Assembly: GCA_031459615.1 (NCBI GenBank)
Contig: JAVKIE010000006.1
Coordinates: forward strand, 124,001-188,000
Direction: 5' to 3'
Length of the DNA stretch: 64,000 nt
Source: Calidihabitans tengchongensis
Lineage (GTDB): Bacteria; Sysuimicrobiota; Sysuimicrobiia; Sysuimicrobiales; Kaftiobacteriaceae
Under the pieces are notes generated by a model. The model searched no databases, was not told where the DNA came from, and saw nothing but the letters and a program-made list of their open reading frames with translations. Made by a program: the position numbers and the translations under genes. This document shows positions 1 to 9,792 of this stretch, piece by piece (position 1 is the first letter of the stretch; each line of letters begins with the position of its first letter).

Positions 1-1118
1 AGGCCCTGCGGGGACAGGCCCGCCGGGGGCTGGCCGAGTGGGACTACGAGGCGCTGGTGGGCTGGCTGCGGGCGGTCCGCCACCGCGCCCGGCGCGATCC
101 GCGGGCGCGGGAGATGGCGGTGGGGGTCCTGACCTGGCTCATCGACCGCCGGCTGCCCGCCGGACGCAAAAAGCGCAGCTCCGTCCTGGCCCTGCTGCAC
201 GGGGCGCTGTACGGGGTGCTCCGGGAGGTGCCGCCGCTGCCGGCCGACGGTCCCTGGCACCGGCTGGCCTGGGCCGGCCGTCCGGAGCTGGTCCCGCCGC
301 CGGCCCCCGACCACACGCTGGTGGTGGACGCCGAGGGCTTCCCCTCCGAAGGCCCGGACAGTCTCGCCCGGACCCTGGTGGCCGCCTACGAGGCCGGCTG
401 GCGGCGGTATGTGGTCTTCAGCGTGCGGGGCCAGCGCTTTGTGGGCGTAGGGTTCGGCCCCCGCACCGCCGGCGTGCGGATCGATGTCTACGGCAGTCCC
501 GGGGACTACCTGGGCTCGGGCCTGGACGGCATGGAGATCCGCGTGCACGGCGACGCCCAGGACCAGGTGGGCCAGATCCTCAAGGCGGGACGCCTGGTGA
601 TCCACGGCAGCGTGGGCCAGACCCTGCTGTACGGCGCCAAGGGCGGGGAGGTCTACATCCTGGGCAACGCCGCCGGCCGCCCGCTGATCAACGCCGTGGG
701 CCGGCCCCGGGTCGTCATCAACGGCACCGCCCTGGACTACCTGGCCGAGTCGTTCATGGCCGGCGACCCCCTGCACGGCGGAGGGTTCTGCATCCTCAAC
801 GGGATCCGCGTCGAGCCCGACGGGACCATCGCCGACCTGGACACGCCGTATCCCGGCGGCAACCTGTTTTCCCTGGCCAGCGGCGGCGCCATCTACGTCC
901 GCGACCCCCACCGCCGGCTGGACGACGAGCAGCTCAACGGCGGGCGGTATGCCGCGCTCACCGACGCCGACTGGGCCGTCATCCTGCCGTACCTGGAAGA
1001 GAACGAGAGGCTGTTCGACATCCCCGTCGAGCGCCTGCTGACGGTGGACGGGGTCCGCCGCCATCCCCGCGACGTCTACCGCAAGGTGGAACCGGTGGAG
1101 CTGGCCGTCCTCAAGTGA
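1..1118 (+). CDS. GltB-type GXGXG beta-helix domain protein (5' end outside window)
   Basis: The frame is open to the left edge, so the N-terminus is missing or the start lies just outside. About the last 250 residues carry the repeating Gly-rich pattern of the third domain of the glutamate synthase large subunit, also found in FmdC/FwdC and GlxC: successive G-x-x-G turns such as GSGLDG, VHGDAQDQVG and IHGSVGQ, then GNAAGRP and GGGFCILNG. In the family this domain is a structural right-handed beta-helix, not a catalytic centre. Before it is a charged, Arg-rich region and a segment reading DHTLVVDAEGF that I do not recognise. Stand-alone GXGXG proteins usually work beside an FMN/FeS GltB-like subunit, which would have to lie upstream. 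The domain call is fairly secure; the reaction is unknown. Confidence 0.6.
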   Translation, partial: ALRGQARRGLAEWDYEALVGWLRAVRHRARRDPRAREMAVGVLTWLIDRRLPAGRKKRSSVLALLHGALYGVLREVPPLPADGPWHRLAWAGRPELVPPPAPDHTLVVDAEGFPSEGPDSLARTLVAAYEAGWRRYVVFSVRGQRFVGVGFGPRTAGVRIDVYGSPGDYLGSGLDGMEIRVHGDAQDQVGQILKAGRLVIHGSVGQTLLYGAKGGEVYILGNAAGRPLINAVGRPRVVINGTALDYLAESFMAGDPLHGGGFCILNGIRVEPDGTIADLDTPYPGGNLFSLASGGAIYVRDPHRRLDDEQLNGGRYAALTDADWAVILPYLEENERLFDIPVERLLTVDGVRRHPRDVYRKVEPVELAVLK

Positions 1119-1158
1119 CGCCCGGGCGGGGCCGCGTCCGCGCCGCCCGAGACGCTTG

Positions 1159-1190
1159 CCTCTCCCTCCGGGAGAGGGCCCGGGTGAGGG
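1159..1190. repeat. REP-like palindrome, copy 1
   Basis: A CTCTCCC / GGGAGAG palindrome followed by a GGGTGAGGG tail, in the 159-base gap between the GXGXG gene and the MFS gene. A second copy lies 77 bases downstream in the same orientation and a third, inverted, at 49019-49050. Always intergenic here. Confidence 0.7.
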
Positions 1191-1235
1191 AACTGATCTC
1201 CGATCCCGGATCCCGCAGTGCATTCAGAACCGGTT

Positions 1236-1268
1236 CCTCTCCCTCGGGGAGAGGGCTCGGGTGAGAGG
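1236..1268. repeat. REP-like palindrome, copy 2
   Basis: Second copy of the CTCTCCC / GGGAGAG palindrome with the GGGTGAG tail. Its distal end runs into the purine-rich stretch (GAGAGGAGAG) that serves as ribosome binding site for the MFS gene starting at 1278, so the hairpin could affect initiation there. Confidence 0.7.
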
Positions 1269-1277
1269 AGAGACACC

Positions 1278-2525
1278 GTGGACGCCCGCCCGGCCTCAGG
1301 CGGCGGAGGACCGTGGCGGTGGCTGGCCCTGCTCAGCCTCGCCGAGGTCCTCACCATGCTCACCTTCGCCTCCTACTCGGCCGCGCTGCCCGTGCTGCGC
1401 CGGCAGTGGCAGATGTCCGCCTCCCAGGCCGGGACCGTGTTCGCCGGCCAGCAGCTGGGCTACGCCGCGGCGGTCCTGGCCCTGTCCACCCTCACCGACG
1501 TGGTGGGGGTGCGGGCGATCTACCTGGCCGGTGCCCTGTGGAACGCCGTCGCCTCGGCGCTGTTCGCCGTCGCCGCCGGGGGCTTCGGGTCCGCCCTGGT
1601 CCTCCGGGCGCTGGCCGGGGCGGGTCTGGCCGGCACCTATGTGCCGGGCATGCGGCTCGTGGTGGAGGCGTTTCCCGCCGCCCGCCGGGGCGCGGCCATG
1701 GGCATCTACATCGCCTGCTTCTCCGTGGGCGCCAGCCTGTCGCTGCTGCTCACCGGCCTCCTGTTGCGCGCGGGCTGGCGCCTGGCGTTCGCCGTCGCCT
1801 CCGCCGGGCCGCTGCTGGCAGCGGTGGTGGCCTTCCGGATCGTCCGCGACCCGCCCCGCGCTCCCGCCTCCCTGCGGATGGCGGCCGCCGGAGTGTGGCG
1901 CAACGTGCGCGCGCTGCGTCTGATCACGGCGTACGCCGCCCACAACTGGGAGCTGTTCGGCATGCGGGCGTGGCTGCCGGCGTTTCTGACGACCCTGTGG
2001 GCCGGCCGGGGTCTGTCCCTGGAGGCGGCCGCCTCGCGCGGGGCAACGTTCGCCTCGCTGGTCCTGCTGGCCGGCGCCGCCAGCAACGCCGCCGGGGGGT
2101 GGCTGTCGGACCACCTGGGCCGGCGGCGCACCATCGTCCTGTTCCTCAGCGCCTCGGCGGCCTGCTCGGCGATCATCGGCTGGACACCGCCCCTGGGCGC
2201 CGCCGCGGTCCTGGCCCTGGCGGTGATCTACGGCCTGCTGGTCACCGCCGAGTCGTCCACCCTCTCCACGGCGGTGGCCGAATCCGCCGCGCCCCACAGC
2301 CTGGGTGCCACCCTGGCGGCCCAGTCGGCGGTGGGGTTTGTGGCCACCGCCATCTCCCCCGCCCTCGTCGGGGTGATCCTGGATGCCACCGGCGGCGGGT
2401 GGGGGTGGGCCTTCCTGTCGCTGGGGCTGGCGGCCCTGGTCGGGGTGGGGGCGGTGGCGGTGGACGCGGGCGCGCGCCCGCCACATCCCGATCCTGGCTC
2501 CCGCGCACCGGGTCCGATACAATGA
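1278..2525 (+). CDS. MFS permease, 12 TM
   Basis: A 415-residue inner-membrane permease of the major facilitator superfamily. Hydrophobic segments run along the whole length. The loop between TM2 and TM3 has the weak form of the MFS motif (LTDVVGVRA), and the equivalent loop in the second half has the better form LSDHLGRRR. The GTG at 1278 was chosen because GAGAGGAGAG lies just before it; a longer frame from 1218 would translate the upstream repeat. The segment HNWELFGMRAWLPAFL resembles CynX/NimT-like and other small-anion or drug MFS members, but substrate cannot be read from sequence. The last ~20 residues are polar and may be cytoplasmic. Confidence 0.8.
   Translation: MDARPASGGGGPWRWLALLSLAEVLTMLTFASYSAALPVLRRQWQMSASQAGTVFAGQQLGYAAAVLALSTLTDVVGVRAIYLAGALWNAVASALFAVAAGGFGSALVLRALAGAGLAGTYVPGMRLVVEAFPAARRGAAMGIYIACFSVGASLSLLLTGLLLRAGWRLAFAVASAGPLLAAVVAFRIVRDPPRAPASLRMAAAGVWRNVRALRLITAYAAHNWELFGMRAWLPAFLTTLWAGRGLSLEAAASRGATFASLVLLAGAASNAAGGWLSDHLGRRRTIVLFLSASAACSAIIGWTPPLGAAAVLALAVIYGLLVTAESSTLSTAVAESAAPHSLGATLAAQSAVGFVATAISPALVGVILDATGGGWGWAFLSLGLAALVGVGAVAVDAGARPPHPDPGSRAPGPIQ
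2518..2523 (+). promoter_or_regulatory. Probable -10 element for mfd
   Basis: TACAAT, unusually AT-rich for this DNA, ends nine bases before the GTG start of mfd, overlapping the end of the MFS gene. No good -35 is visible. If used, transcription would begin at or within a few bases of the start codon, so the mRNA would be leaderless or nearly so; there is also no ribosome binding site in this spot. Confidence 0.45.
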
Positions 2526-2531
2526 AATGTT

Positions 2532-5500
2532 GTGGCCACGTCTCGGGGTGTCGTACACCCGGGGCGAAGCGCGGTCGGGACGCTGTCGGGGCTGCTGCCC
2601 CTGCTGCGGAACCTGCCCGAGTACGCCCGCGCCCTCGCCGCCCTGCGGGACGGCCGCCATCCGCTGGTGGTCGGCCCTGCCCGCGCGGAGAAGGCATATC
2701 TTCTGGCCGCGCTGGCGGAGGACCTGACCCTCGCCCGAGGTCACGTCCTGGTGATCTGCCCGTCCCAGGACGCCGCCGACCGCCTGCACGACGACCTGCT
2801 CACCTTCCGCTCCGACCTGGAGGGCCGCGTCGTGTTCTTCCCCCAGCCGGACCTCCTGCGGCCCGAGGAGCCGCCGTCCCCGCAGGTGGCCGGCGAGCGC
2901 CTGGCGGTGATGCTGCGCCTGGGCCAGGGCGACCCCGCCTGGGTCCTGGCCCCGGTGGGTGCTCTGCTGCGGCCGGTGCCCTCGGCCGCCGAGCTGCGCG
3001 CCTCGGCCCGGATCCTGGCGGCGGGCCAGCGGACCGACCGGGATGCGCTGGTGGAATACCTGCACGCCTCCGGCTACATGCGGGTGGAGCTGGTCGAGTC
3101 CAAAGGGCAGTTCGCCGTCCGCGGCGGGATCGTGGACCTCTTCCCCCCGCACCTGGACCGCCCGGTGCGGGCCGAGTGGCTGGGCGACGACATCGAGTCC
3201 CTGCGGGTGTTCGACCCCTCGACCCAGCGCAGCACCGGCACCGTGGCCGAGGTGGTGGTCCCGCCGGCGGATGACCGCCCCGGCACAGCCACCCTCCTGG
3301 ACTACCTGCCCGGGGGCTCCCTCCTGGTCTACGACGAGCCCGACGAGCTGCGCCGCCAGTGCCGCGCCCTGCGGGAGCACGCCGGCGACGGGGGGCTGCT
3401 GGACTGGGACGCCCTGGAGTCCGGCGGGCAGACTCTGCGCCGCCTGAGCCTCTCCACCCTGCACCCGTCCTTCCGGGCCGACATGGAGGTCACTCTGCCC
3501 TGCGCCGGCGTGGAGACCTTCGCCGGACAGATGCGCCTGCTCAGCCGCCGCCTGCAGGAGTGGCAGGCGGCGGGCCGGCGGATCGTGGTGGTCACCACCC
3601 AGAGTCACCGGATTCGGGAAATTCTCTCCGACCACGGCGTGCCGGGAGTGGCGCCGGCCGGCCCCGGGGAGGTGCCGGCGCCGGGGCAGGTGGCGGTGGC
3701 CGACGGCCCGCTGTCGGGCGGATTCCAGATGGACCCTCTGGACCTGGTGGTGGTCACCGACAGCGAGATCGTGGGCTGGCGGCGCCGGCGGCGGCGGATG
3801 CGCTTCCGGGAGGGCGTCCGCCTGTACTCGTGGACGGATCTCTCCCCGGGCGACCTGGTGGTGCACGTGCACCACGGTATCGGCATCTACCGGGGAATGG
3901 TCCGCCTGCTGATGGGCGGCGCCGAGAGGGACTACCTGGAGCTGGAGTATGCCCAGGGCGACCGGCTGTACGTGCCCACCGACCAGATCGACCTGGTGCA
4001 GCGCTACATCGGCGTGGAGGGCCAGCAGCCCCGCATCCACCGCCTGGGGGGCGCCGAGTGGGAGCGGGAGAAGAAGCGCGTGCGGGAGGCCGCCCGGGAG
4101 CTGGCCCGGGAGCTGCTGCAGCTGTACGCCCTGCGGGAGACGGCGCAGGGGCACGCCTTCGGCCCCGACACGCCCTGGCAGCAGGAGCTGGAGGCCACCT
4201 TCGAGTTCGAGGAAACCCCCGACCAGTGGCTGGCCATCCAGGATGTCAAGAGGGACATGGAGTCCCCCCGTCCCATGGACCGCCTCATCGCCGGGGACGT
4301 GGGCTATGGCAAGACCGAGGTGGCCCTGCGGGCCGCGTTCAAGGCCGTCATGGACGGCCGGCAGGTGGCCGTGCTGGTGCCCACCACGGTCCTGGCTCAG
4401 CAGCACTACACCGTCTTCCTCAAGCGTCTGGCCCCCTACCCGGTGACGGTGGAGGTCCTCAGCCGCTTCCGCAGCCGCGCCGAGCAGCGCAAGGTCCTGG
4501 AGGGGCTGGCGGCGGGGACCGTGGACATCGTCATCGGCACCCACCGGCTGCTGCAGCCCGACGTGCGCTTCCGCAACCTGGGCCTGGTGATCATCGACGA
4601 GGAGCAGCGGTTCGGCGTCCGCCACAAGGAGCACCTGAAGAAACTGCGGGCCACCGTGGACGTGCTCGCCCTCACCGCCACGCCCATCCCCCGCACCCTG
4701 CACATGTCCCTGGTGGGACTGCGGGACATGTCGGTGATGGAGACGCCGCCCGAGGCCCGGCTGCCCATCCACACCGAGGTCCGCCCCTACGACGACGCCC
4801 TGGTGCGCGCCGCCATCCTGCGCGAGCTGGACCGGGGCGGGCAGGTGTACGTGGTCCACAACCGGGTGGAGACCATCGAGCGGGCGGCGCGGCGCATCCG
4901 GGCCCTGGTGCCCGAGGCCAGAGTGGCGGTGGCCCACGGGCAGATGCCCGAAGACCGGCTGGAGCAGGTGATGCTGGACTTTCTGGGCGGGCGGTTCGAC
5001 GTCCTGGTCTGCACCACCATCGTGGAAATCGGCCTGGACATCCCCCGGGTCAACACCATCCTCATCGAGGATGCGCACCTGATGGGCCTGTCCCAGCTGT
5101 ACCAGCTGCGGGGGCGGGTGGGGCGGTCGGACCGGCAGGCCTACTGCTACCTGCTGTACCCGCGGGGGGCGGCGCTGACCGAGGAGGCCCGCCAGCGTCT
5201 GGAAGCCATGCGGGAGTTCGTCGAGCTGGGCTCGGGCTTCAAACTGGCCCTGCGGGATCTGGAGATCCGGGGCGCCGGCAACCTGCTGGGCCCCGAGCAG
5301 CATGGACACCTGGCGGCGGTGGGCTTTGAGCTGTACACCCGCCTGCTGGACGAGGCCGTGCGGGAACTGCGCGGGCAGGCGGTGGAGGAGGCCCCCGCCC
5401 CCACCATCGACCTGGGCCTGGACGCCTACCTGCCGCAGGACTACATCCCCGACGAGGGCCAGCGCATGGCCATGTACCGGAAGATGGCCGCGGCCCGCAC

Positions 5501-5879
5501 CCCGGAGGAGGCCGACGGCGTGGCCGACGAGATCGTCGACCGCTACGGGCCGCCCCCGCCGCCGGCGGCGGCGTTGCTGGACCTGCTGCGGCTGCGGGAA
5601 CTGGCGCGGGACGCCGGGATGGCGTCCATCACCCGCGAGCACGACCGCATCCTGATCCGCCCCGCGGCCGGGTGGACCCTGTCTCCGGAGGAAGAGGCCC
5701 GCCTCGTCGGCCGGTTCCGGGGACGGCTGACGGTGTCCGGCCCCGTCCTGCGCCTGCAGGCGCCGGGGCCCGCCCAGGCCGCCGACGTGGAAGCGGTGCG
5801 CCAGGTCCTGGACGCCCTGCGGGGGCTCACGCGCCGCCGCGAGCCCGCCGGGGTTGCGGCCTCCGGACCCGGAGGGTAG
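2532..5879 (+). CDS. mfd: Transcription-repair coupling factor Mfd
   Basis: ATP-driven DNA translocase that removes RNA polymerase stalled at lesions and recruits UvrA. At 1115 residues it is close to the usual ~1150. In order: UvrB-like N-terminal modules (about 1-340), RNA-polymerase interaction domain near GDLVVHVHHGIGIYRG (about 435-500), helicase lobes with Walker A GDVGYGKTE (about 587-594), Walker B DEEQRFG (about 689-695), motif III TATPIPRT and motif VI LRGRVGRSD, then the C-terminal TRCF domain. The GTG at 2532 lacks a ribosome binding site; the region before about residue 18 is not family-like, so a later start is possible. It heads a plus-strand run with the foldase gene one base after its stop. 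Confidence 0.97.
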   Translation: MATSRGVVHPGRSAVGTLSGLLPLLRNLPEYARALAALRDGRHPLVVGPARAEKAYLLAALAEDLTLARGHVLVICPSQDAADRLHDDLLTFRSDLEGRVVFFPQPDLLRPEEPPSPQVAGERLAVMLRLGQGDPAWVLAPVGALLRPVPSAAELRASARILAAGQRTDRDALVEYLHASGYMRVELVESKGQFAVRGGIVDLFPPHLDRPVRAEWLGDDIESLRVFDPSTQRSTGTVAEVVVPPADDRPGTATLLDYLPGGSLLVYDEPDELRRQCRALREHAGDGGLLDWDALESGGQTLRRLSLSTLHPSFRADMEVTLPCAGVETFAGQMRLLSRRLQEWQAAGRRIVVVTTQSHRIREILSDHGVPGVAPAGPGEVPAPGQVAVADGPLSGGFQMDPLDLVVVTDSEIVGWRRRRRRMRFREGVRLYSWTDLSPGDLVVHVHHGIGIYRGMVRLLMGGAERDYLELEYAQGDRLYVPTDQIDLVQRYIGVEGQQPRIHRLGGAEWEREKKRVREAARELARELLQLYALRETAQGHAFGPDTPWQQELEATFEFEETPDQWLAIQDVKRDMESPRPMDRLIAGDVGYGKTEVALRAAFKAVMDGRQVAVLVPTTVLAQQHYTVFLKRLAPYPVTVEVLSRFRSRAEQRKVLEGLAAGTVDIVIGTHRLLQPDVRFRNLGLVIIDEEQRFGVRHKEHLKKLRATVDVLALTATPIPRTLHMSLVGLRDMSVMETPPEARLPIHTEVRPYDDALVRAAILRELDRGGQVYVVHNRVETIERAARRIRALVPEARVAVAHGQMPEDRLEQVMLDFLGGRFDVLVCTTIVEIGLDIPRVNTILIEDAHLMGLSQLYQLRGRVGRSDRQAYCYLLYPRGAALTEEARQRLEAMREFVELGSGFKLALRDLEIRGAGNLLGPEQHGHLAAVGFELYTRLLDEAVRELRGQAVEEAPAPTIDLGLDAYLPQDYIPDEGQRMAMYRKMAAARTPEEADGVADEIVDRYGPPPPPAAALLDLLRLRELARDAGMASITREHDRILIRPAAGWTLSPEEEARLVGRFRGRLTVSGPVLRLQAPGPAQAADVEAVRQVLDALRGLTRRREPAGVAASGPGG

Positions 5880-5880
5880 C

Positions 5881-6891
5881 ATGAAACGGCGGCCTCGCAC
5901 GCCGTGGCCGCCGTCGGCAGAAACAGGGGGTGTCATGGGCGGACGCGCGCGCACCGCAGTCCTCATCGCCATCGGGCTCCTGCTGGGCGCCGGCGCGGTG
6001 GCCGCCCTCACCGCGGGCATGCGCCGGGGCACGGCGGTGGCGGCCTCGGTGAACGGCGAGGTGATCTACCAGCGGGAGCTGGACGCCGAGGTGGACGCCA
6101 TCGCCCGCCAGTACGGGATCGACGCCTCCACCCCCGACGGCCGCCGCCAGCGCCGGGAGATCGCCCGGATCGTCCTGGACCAGCTCATCGACCAGCGGCT
6201 GATCCTGCAGCAGGCGCGCCTGCACAACGCGCTGCCCACCGAGGCCGACGTGGACGCTCAGGTGGCGGAGATCCGCCGCACCTTCCCCACCGACGCCGAC
6301 TTCGAGGCGGCGCTGGCCCAGCGCCGCCTCACCCTGGCCGACCTGCGCTCGCGCCTGCGCAGCTCCCTGGCGGTGCGCCGGCTGCTCACCCGCGTGGCCC
6401 CGGTGACGGTGAGCGAGGACGAGGTGGTGCGCTACTTCCGGGAGCACCGCGGCGAGTTCGACCGCCCCGAGCAGGTCCGCGTGCGGCACATCCTGCTGGA
6501 CGATCAGCGGGTCGCCGAGCTGGTGCTGGGCCGCCTGCGGCGAGGCGAGCTCTTCGACGCGCTGGCCCGCCAGTACTCGCGGGACGCCGACAGCCGGGAA
6601 CGGGGCGGGGACCTGGGGTGGGTGAGCCGGGGTCAGCTGGTCCCCGAATTCGAGCAGGTGGCGTTTTCCCTGCAACCCGGGCAGGTCTCGGGGGTCGTGC
6701 GCACCCAGTATGGGTATCACATCATCCAGCTGCTGGAGCGCCGCCCGCCGGTGGCCGCCACGCTGGACCAGGTGCGCGAGCAGGTGCGCCAGCGGCTGCT
6801 GGCCAGCAAGCAGGAGACGGCGTTCCAGCAGTGGCTGCAGACCGTGCGCGCCCAGGCGCGGATCGTCCGGACAGACCGCCCCACCGAATAG
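5881..6891 (+). CDS. Parvulin-type peptidyl-prolyl isomerase, PrsA/SurA-like, membrane-anchored
   Basis: Extracytoplasmic foldase of 336 residues. A signal anchor (AVLIAIGLLLGAGAVAAL) near the N-terminus is followed by a SurA/PrsA-type N-domain starting at ASVNGEVIYQRELD. The rotamase domain (about 196-290) holds VRHILL, GGDLGWVSRGQLVPEFE and YGYHIIQLLERR. There is no lipobox Cys, unlike true PrsA, so I infer an uncleaved anchor. The ATG at 5881 has GGAGGG five bases upstream, overlapping the mfd stop; a second ATG at 5935 also has a purine-rich lead and would place the anchor nearer the N-terminus. Lies in the mfd - rqcP run and is probably co-transcribed. Confidence 0.9.
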   Translation: MKRRPRTPWPPSAETGGVMGGRARTAVLIAIGLLLGAGAVAALTAGMRRGTAVAASVNGEVIYQRELDAEVDAIARQYGIDASTPDGRRQRREIARIVLDQLIDQRLILQQARLHNALPTEADVDAQVAEIRRTFPTDADFEAALAQRRLTLADLRSRLRSSLAVRRLLTRVAPVTVSEDEVVRYFREHRGEFDRPEQVRVRHILLDDQRVAELVLGRLRRGELFDALARQYSRDADSRERGGDLGWVSRGQLVPEFEQVAFSLQPGQVSGVVRTQYGYHIIQLLERRPPVAATLDQVREQVRQRLLASKQETAFQQWLQTVRAQARIVRTDRPTE

Positions 6892-6904
6892 GCGGAGGGC
6901 CGGC

Positions 6905-7198
6905 ATGCGGCTGGACAAGTTCCTGCAGGCCAGCCGGCTGGTCCGCCGGAGGGCCGTGGCCCGCGACCTGTGCGCGGCCGGACGGGTGCGGCTCAATGGC
7001 GTGCCGGCCCGGCCGTCGTCGCCGGTGCGGGAGGGAGACATCATCACCCTCACCCTGGGCGACAGGCGGGTGGTGGCCCGGGTGCGGGCCCTCCCCGACC
7101 ATCCCGGCCCGGACGCTCCCGTGGAGATCCTCACCCGCCTGCGGGTGAGCGACCTGCCGGACGCCCCCGATGCACAGCGTGAGGCGCTGGAGCGCTGA
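6905..7198 (+). CDS. rqcP: S4-domain RNA-binding protein, RqcP/YabO (HslR) family
   Basis: A 97-residue protein that is almost entirely an S4 RNA-binding fold: MRLDKFLQASRLVRRR at the start, then GRVRLNGVPARPSSPVREGDIITL. In Bacillota the orthologue RqcP (YabO) works with RqcH in C-terminal alanine tailing on stalled 50S subunits; E. coli HslR is a relative. The location between mfd and a divIC/S1 pair matches the Bacillus yabO neighbourhood, which favours RqcP over HslR. GGAGG lies eight bases before the ATG, in the 13-base gap after the foldase gene. Confidence 0.87.
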   Translation: MRLDKFLQASRLVRRRAVARDLCAAGRVRLNGVPARPSSPVREGDIITLTLGDRRVVARVRALPDHPGPDAPVEILTRLRVSDLPDAPDAQREALER

Positions 7199-7240
7199 GG
7201 GAAGCGGTGGAGCGTTGAAACGTCGGAACGTTGAAGCGGG
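7199..7240. repeat. Degenerate GCGTTGAA-type repeat between rqcP and eno
   Basis: The gap after rqcP carries imperfect iterations of a short unit: GGAGCGCTGA, GGAGCGTTGAAACG, GGAACGTTGAAGCG. The first iteration forms the last codons and stop of rqcP. No promoter or terminator is evident; it looks like an intergenic repeat. Confidence 0.45.
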
Positions 7241-7292
7241 GGGAGGCGGATGACCTCCCCTCCCGCACTCCGGACCCCGAGGTCTGACAACC

Positions 7293-8594
<1,302 letters not shown>

Positions 8595-8704
8595 TCCGCC
8601 GCGCCCGTCGGCAGGAGACCCTCCGGTCCGCAGCCAACTTCCTGGGGGACATCCCGGGCCATCCGGGACCGACGGAGCATCGTCGCGCAGTCCGGCTGTC
8701 TGCG

Positions 8705-8729
8705 CCGGCGCGCCCCGAGGGCGCGCCGG
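8705..8729. other. Perfect 10-bp GC hairpin between eno and ftsB
   Basis: CCGGCGCGCC and its exact reverse complement separated by five bases (CCGAG), in the 179-base gap after eno. No T-run follows, so it is not a classical intrinsic terminator. It could be a Rho-assisted end, an mRNA-stabilising stem or a processing site. Confidence 0.5.
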
Positions 8730-8773
8730 GGCCAGCCGATGCCTTCATCGACGCACCACAAGGAGCATCCGGC

Positions 8774-9169
8774 GTGAGCCTGGGTTCCGCGGTCTTGCGC
8801 GGCCGCAGTCGCCGCCGGCTGGCGGTGGGCGCCGCGGCGGCCGCTGTCGGGGCGGTCGCCGCCGCGGTCTTCGGCTCGGCAACCCTGGAGGTCTACCGGC
8901 TGGAACGGGAAGCCGCGCGCCTGCAGCGGCTGCGGACCGACCTGATCCGCCAGAACGCGGCCCTGCGCGAGGAGATCCGCCTGCTGCACACCCCCGCGTA
9001 CATCGAGAAACTGGCCCGGGAACAGCTGGGGCTGGTCCGGCCCGACGAGGTGGCCCTGCTGATCGTCCCCGCCTCCCCGCCGCCGCCCGCCGCCCCGCCG
9101 GCTCCGCCGCCCCGCGACGGGTGGCCCCGGCGCCTGTGGCGGGGGCTGCGGAGTGTGCTGACCCGCTAG
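8774..9169 (+). CDS. Septum formation initiator, FtsB/DivIC family
   Basis: Small bitopic division protein (131 residues). A cytoplasmic Arg-rich start is followed by one TM helix (LAVGAAAAAVGAVAAAVFG), a coiled coil of about 40 residues (YRLEREAARLQRLRTDLIRQN) and the family signature YIEKLAREQLGLVRPDE. It ends with a Pro-rich linker and a basic tail, longer than usual. In the family it binds FtsL and FtsQ/DivIB to recruit the septal synthase. GTG start at 8774, with AGGAG nine bases upstream. A divIC gene followed by an S1 gene is the Bacillus divIC-yabR order. Confidence 0.9.
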   Translation: MSLGSAVLRGRSRRRLAVGAAAAAVGAVAAAVFGSATLEVYRLEREAARLQRLRTDLIRQNAALREEIRLLHTPAYIEKLAREQLGLVRPDEVALLIVPASPPPPAAPPAPPPRDGWPRRLWRGLRSVLTR

Positions 9170-9258
9170 AGCCTGAGGGCCCCTGGCGTCGTCCCGACCG
9201 GGCTGTCGGCCCCGCGCACGGGGCCCGGACGGGGCGGGCGGCTCGGACCGGAGGCTGA

Positions 9259-9288
9259 TTGACACTCCCGAAGAGGGGGCCGTATAAT
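9259..9288 (+). promoter_or_regulatory. Near-consensus sigma-70 promoter for the S1 gene
   Basis: TTGACA at 9259-9264, 18 bases, TATAAT at 9283-9288. One of the best promoters in the window. Transcription should start near 9295, leaving a leader of about 37 bases that contains GGAAGGAGG (9307-9315). Confidence 0.85.
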
Positions 9289-9331
9289 GCGGCCGCATCA
9301 TCCCCAGGAAGGAGGCCCGGCGGAGCGGCGC

Positions 9332-9709
9332 ATGAGCGTGGACGTCGGAAGCATCGTAGAAGGCACTGTGGTCAAAATCACCAACTACGGAGCGTTTGTG
9401 GAGCTCCCGGACGGCCGCAGCGGCTTGGTGCACATCCGGGAGATCGCCGATACGTACGTCAAGGACGTGCGCGACTACCTCAAGGAGCAGCAGAAGGTCA
9501 AGGTCAAGATCCTCGGCGTCAACGAGCGGGGCAAGCTGGACCTTTCGGTCAAGCAGGCCCTGTCCCCCGAAGAGCGCGCGGCCCGGGCCCGGGCCAAGAC
9601 GTCCTTCGAAGAGAAGCTGAAGGCGTTCCTCAAGGAAAGCGAGGAGCGCCTGCTGGACCTCAAGCGCAACACCGAGGCCAAGCGGGGAGGCGGCAAGAAG
9701 CGCCGCTAG
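9332..9709 (+). CDS. S1-domain RNA-binding protein, YabR / GSP13-like
   Basis: 125 residues with a single S1 OB-fold at the N-terminus: VGSIVEGTVVKITNYGAFVE, GLVHIREIADTYVKDV and VKVKILGVNERGKLDLSVKQ. A lysine/arginine-rich helical tail ends in KRGGGKKRR. In Bacillus the relatives YabR and YugI (GSP13) associate with ribosomes. An ATG at 9287 in the same frame lies inside the -10 box and cannot be the start; the ATG at 9332 follows the AGGAAGGAGG stretch and a closer CGGAG. It has its own promoter although it sits at the end of the housekeeping run. Confidence 0.88.
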   Translation: MSVDVGSIVEGTVVKITNYGAFVELPDGRSGLVHIREIADTYVKDVRDYLKEQQKVKVKILGVNERGKLDLSVKQALSPEERAARARAKTSFEEKLKAFLKESEERLLDLKRNTEAKRGGGKKRR

Positions 9710-9792
9710 GCACGCGGCTGCCGGCGGTCCCGCGTCCTTCCGGAATTCCGCCCCGCCGCGGAACCCCACCGCCCCCGGACAGGCCGGGGCAC

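Noticed and set aside
1296..6032. A 1578-codon open frame on the minus strand opposite the MFS and mfd genes
   Set aside because: Low-complexity Gly/Arg/Pro/His composition, no domain, and it covers well-supported plus-strand genes. It is an effect of very high GC.
9287..9331. Upstream ATG for the S1 gene at 9287
   Set aside because: It lies inside the TATAAT box, upstream of the predicted transcription start.
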